Positions 45,325-45,433 of a stretch of DNA of 45,433 nt are shown here, piece by piece. A program made the translations under genes and the position numbers. Position 1 is the stretch's first letter. Every line of letters starts with the position of its first letter. Source of the stretch: Acetofilamentum sp. (GTDB taxonomy: Bacteria; Bacteroidota; Bacteroidia; Bacteroidales; DYOH01); NCBI GenBank assembly GCA_020720625.1, contig DYOH01000021.1:1-45433 (forward strand), in the 5' to 3' direction. The notes below the pieces were generated by a model. It had not been told where the DNA came from. It made no database searches and saw only the letters and a list, made by a program, of their open reading frames with translations.

Positions 45325-45433
45325 TAGGGTTTGTATATTTTAAAATTGTATTTATAAATCAATGTCGTTTAGTTAGGCTCTGCTGAAAAATATATAATTA
45401 TTATTAAATCAATATTATAAATCAAATATTTGA

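Noticed and set aside
45365-45400. GGCTCTGCTGAAAAAT near the right edge, faintly like the end of an insertion sequence.
   Set aside because: There is no matching inverted end, target duplication or transposase in the window, so it cannot be supported.
1-45433. CRISPR arrays, tRNA or rRNA genes, prophage or intact transposase genes.
   Set aside because: No regularly spaced direct repeats, no recognisable tRNA arms or rRNA sequence, and no transposase, integrase or phage motifs were found on either strand.

Overview
The window is a stretch of a low-GC chromosome from a member of the Bacteroidota, most likely a Bacteroidales/Marinilabiliales-type or related environmental lineage. This rests on several signs: promoter boxes of the form TAnnTTTG, a general lack of Shine-Dalgarno sequences, a subtilase with a type IX secretion (T9SS) C-terminal sorting domain, a CzcA-TolC fusion, a Reg_prop/Y_Y_Y/SpoIIE sensor, an rSAM/lipoprotein pair and the HU / small COX24-domain protein / RNase G cluster. 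I cannot name a genus. No tRNA, rRNA, CRISPR array or intact insertion sequence was seen, and no gene-free stretch exceeds 300 bases.

Layout. 0.2-5.7 kb: a heavy-metal RND efflux system in which pump and outer-membrane channel are one polypeptide, followed by its periplasmic adaptor. 5.8-6.25 kb: remnant of a secreted subtilisin, broken by a frameshift and a large internal deletion. 6.3-9.6 kb (-): a large periplasmic-propeller sensor with a cytoplasmic SpoIIE phosphatase. 9.8-16.9 kb (+): a housekeeping run (purB, ABC exporter, polyprenol-phosphate mannose synthase, pdxJ, hydrolase, bcp, recA) closed by a strong bidirectional terminator. 16.9-23.2 kb (-): a complete C5-pathway block from glutamyl-tRNA to coproporphyrinogen III, transcribed hemA-hemC-hemD-hemB-hemL-hemE. 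23.5-27.0 kb (+): an ECF sigma factor, an overlapping membrane anti-sigma candidate and three exported proteins (a DUF4097-like beta-rich protein and two probable small outer-membrane barrels), looking like a cell-envelope response operon.

27.0-30.2 kb (-): a TRIC/UPF0126 membrane protein, a double-domain universal stress protein and a thioredoxin-fold secreted protein ruined by four separate frame lesions. 30.2-30.4 kb: a nested inverted-repeat element. 30.4-32.9 kb (+): a small lipoprotein and a second SpoIIE phosphatase, this one with PAS and integral membrane domains. 33.0-41.9 kb (-): a DUF3052-YdeI fusion, an S9 peptidase lipoprotein, a radical SAM/SPASM enzyme translationally coupled to a small lipoprotein, and an operon of MORN-repeat protein, T9SS subtilase and xseA. 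42.0-45.3 kb: rng, a 30-residue COX24-type ribosomal-like protein and HU on the minus strand, diverging from mutY.

The observations I would follow first are: the radical SAM/lipoprotein pair, a system known only by family and without assigned function; the strong Shine-Dalgarno sequences confined to rng and the tiny COX24-type gene in a genome that otherwise hardly uses them; the ECF-controlled envelope operon; the 131-base nested inverted repeat; and the two pseudogenes of exported proteins, whose exact lesions can be read from the sequence.
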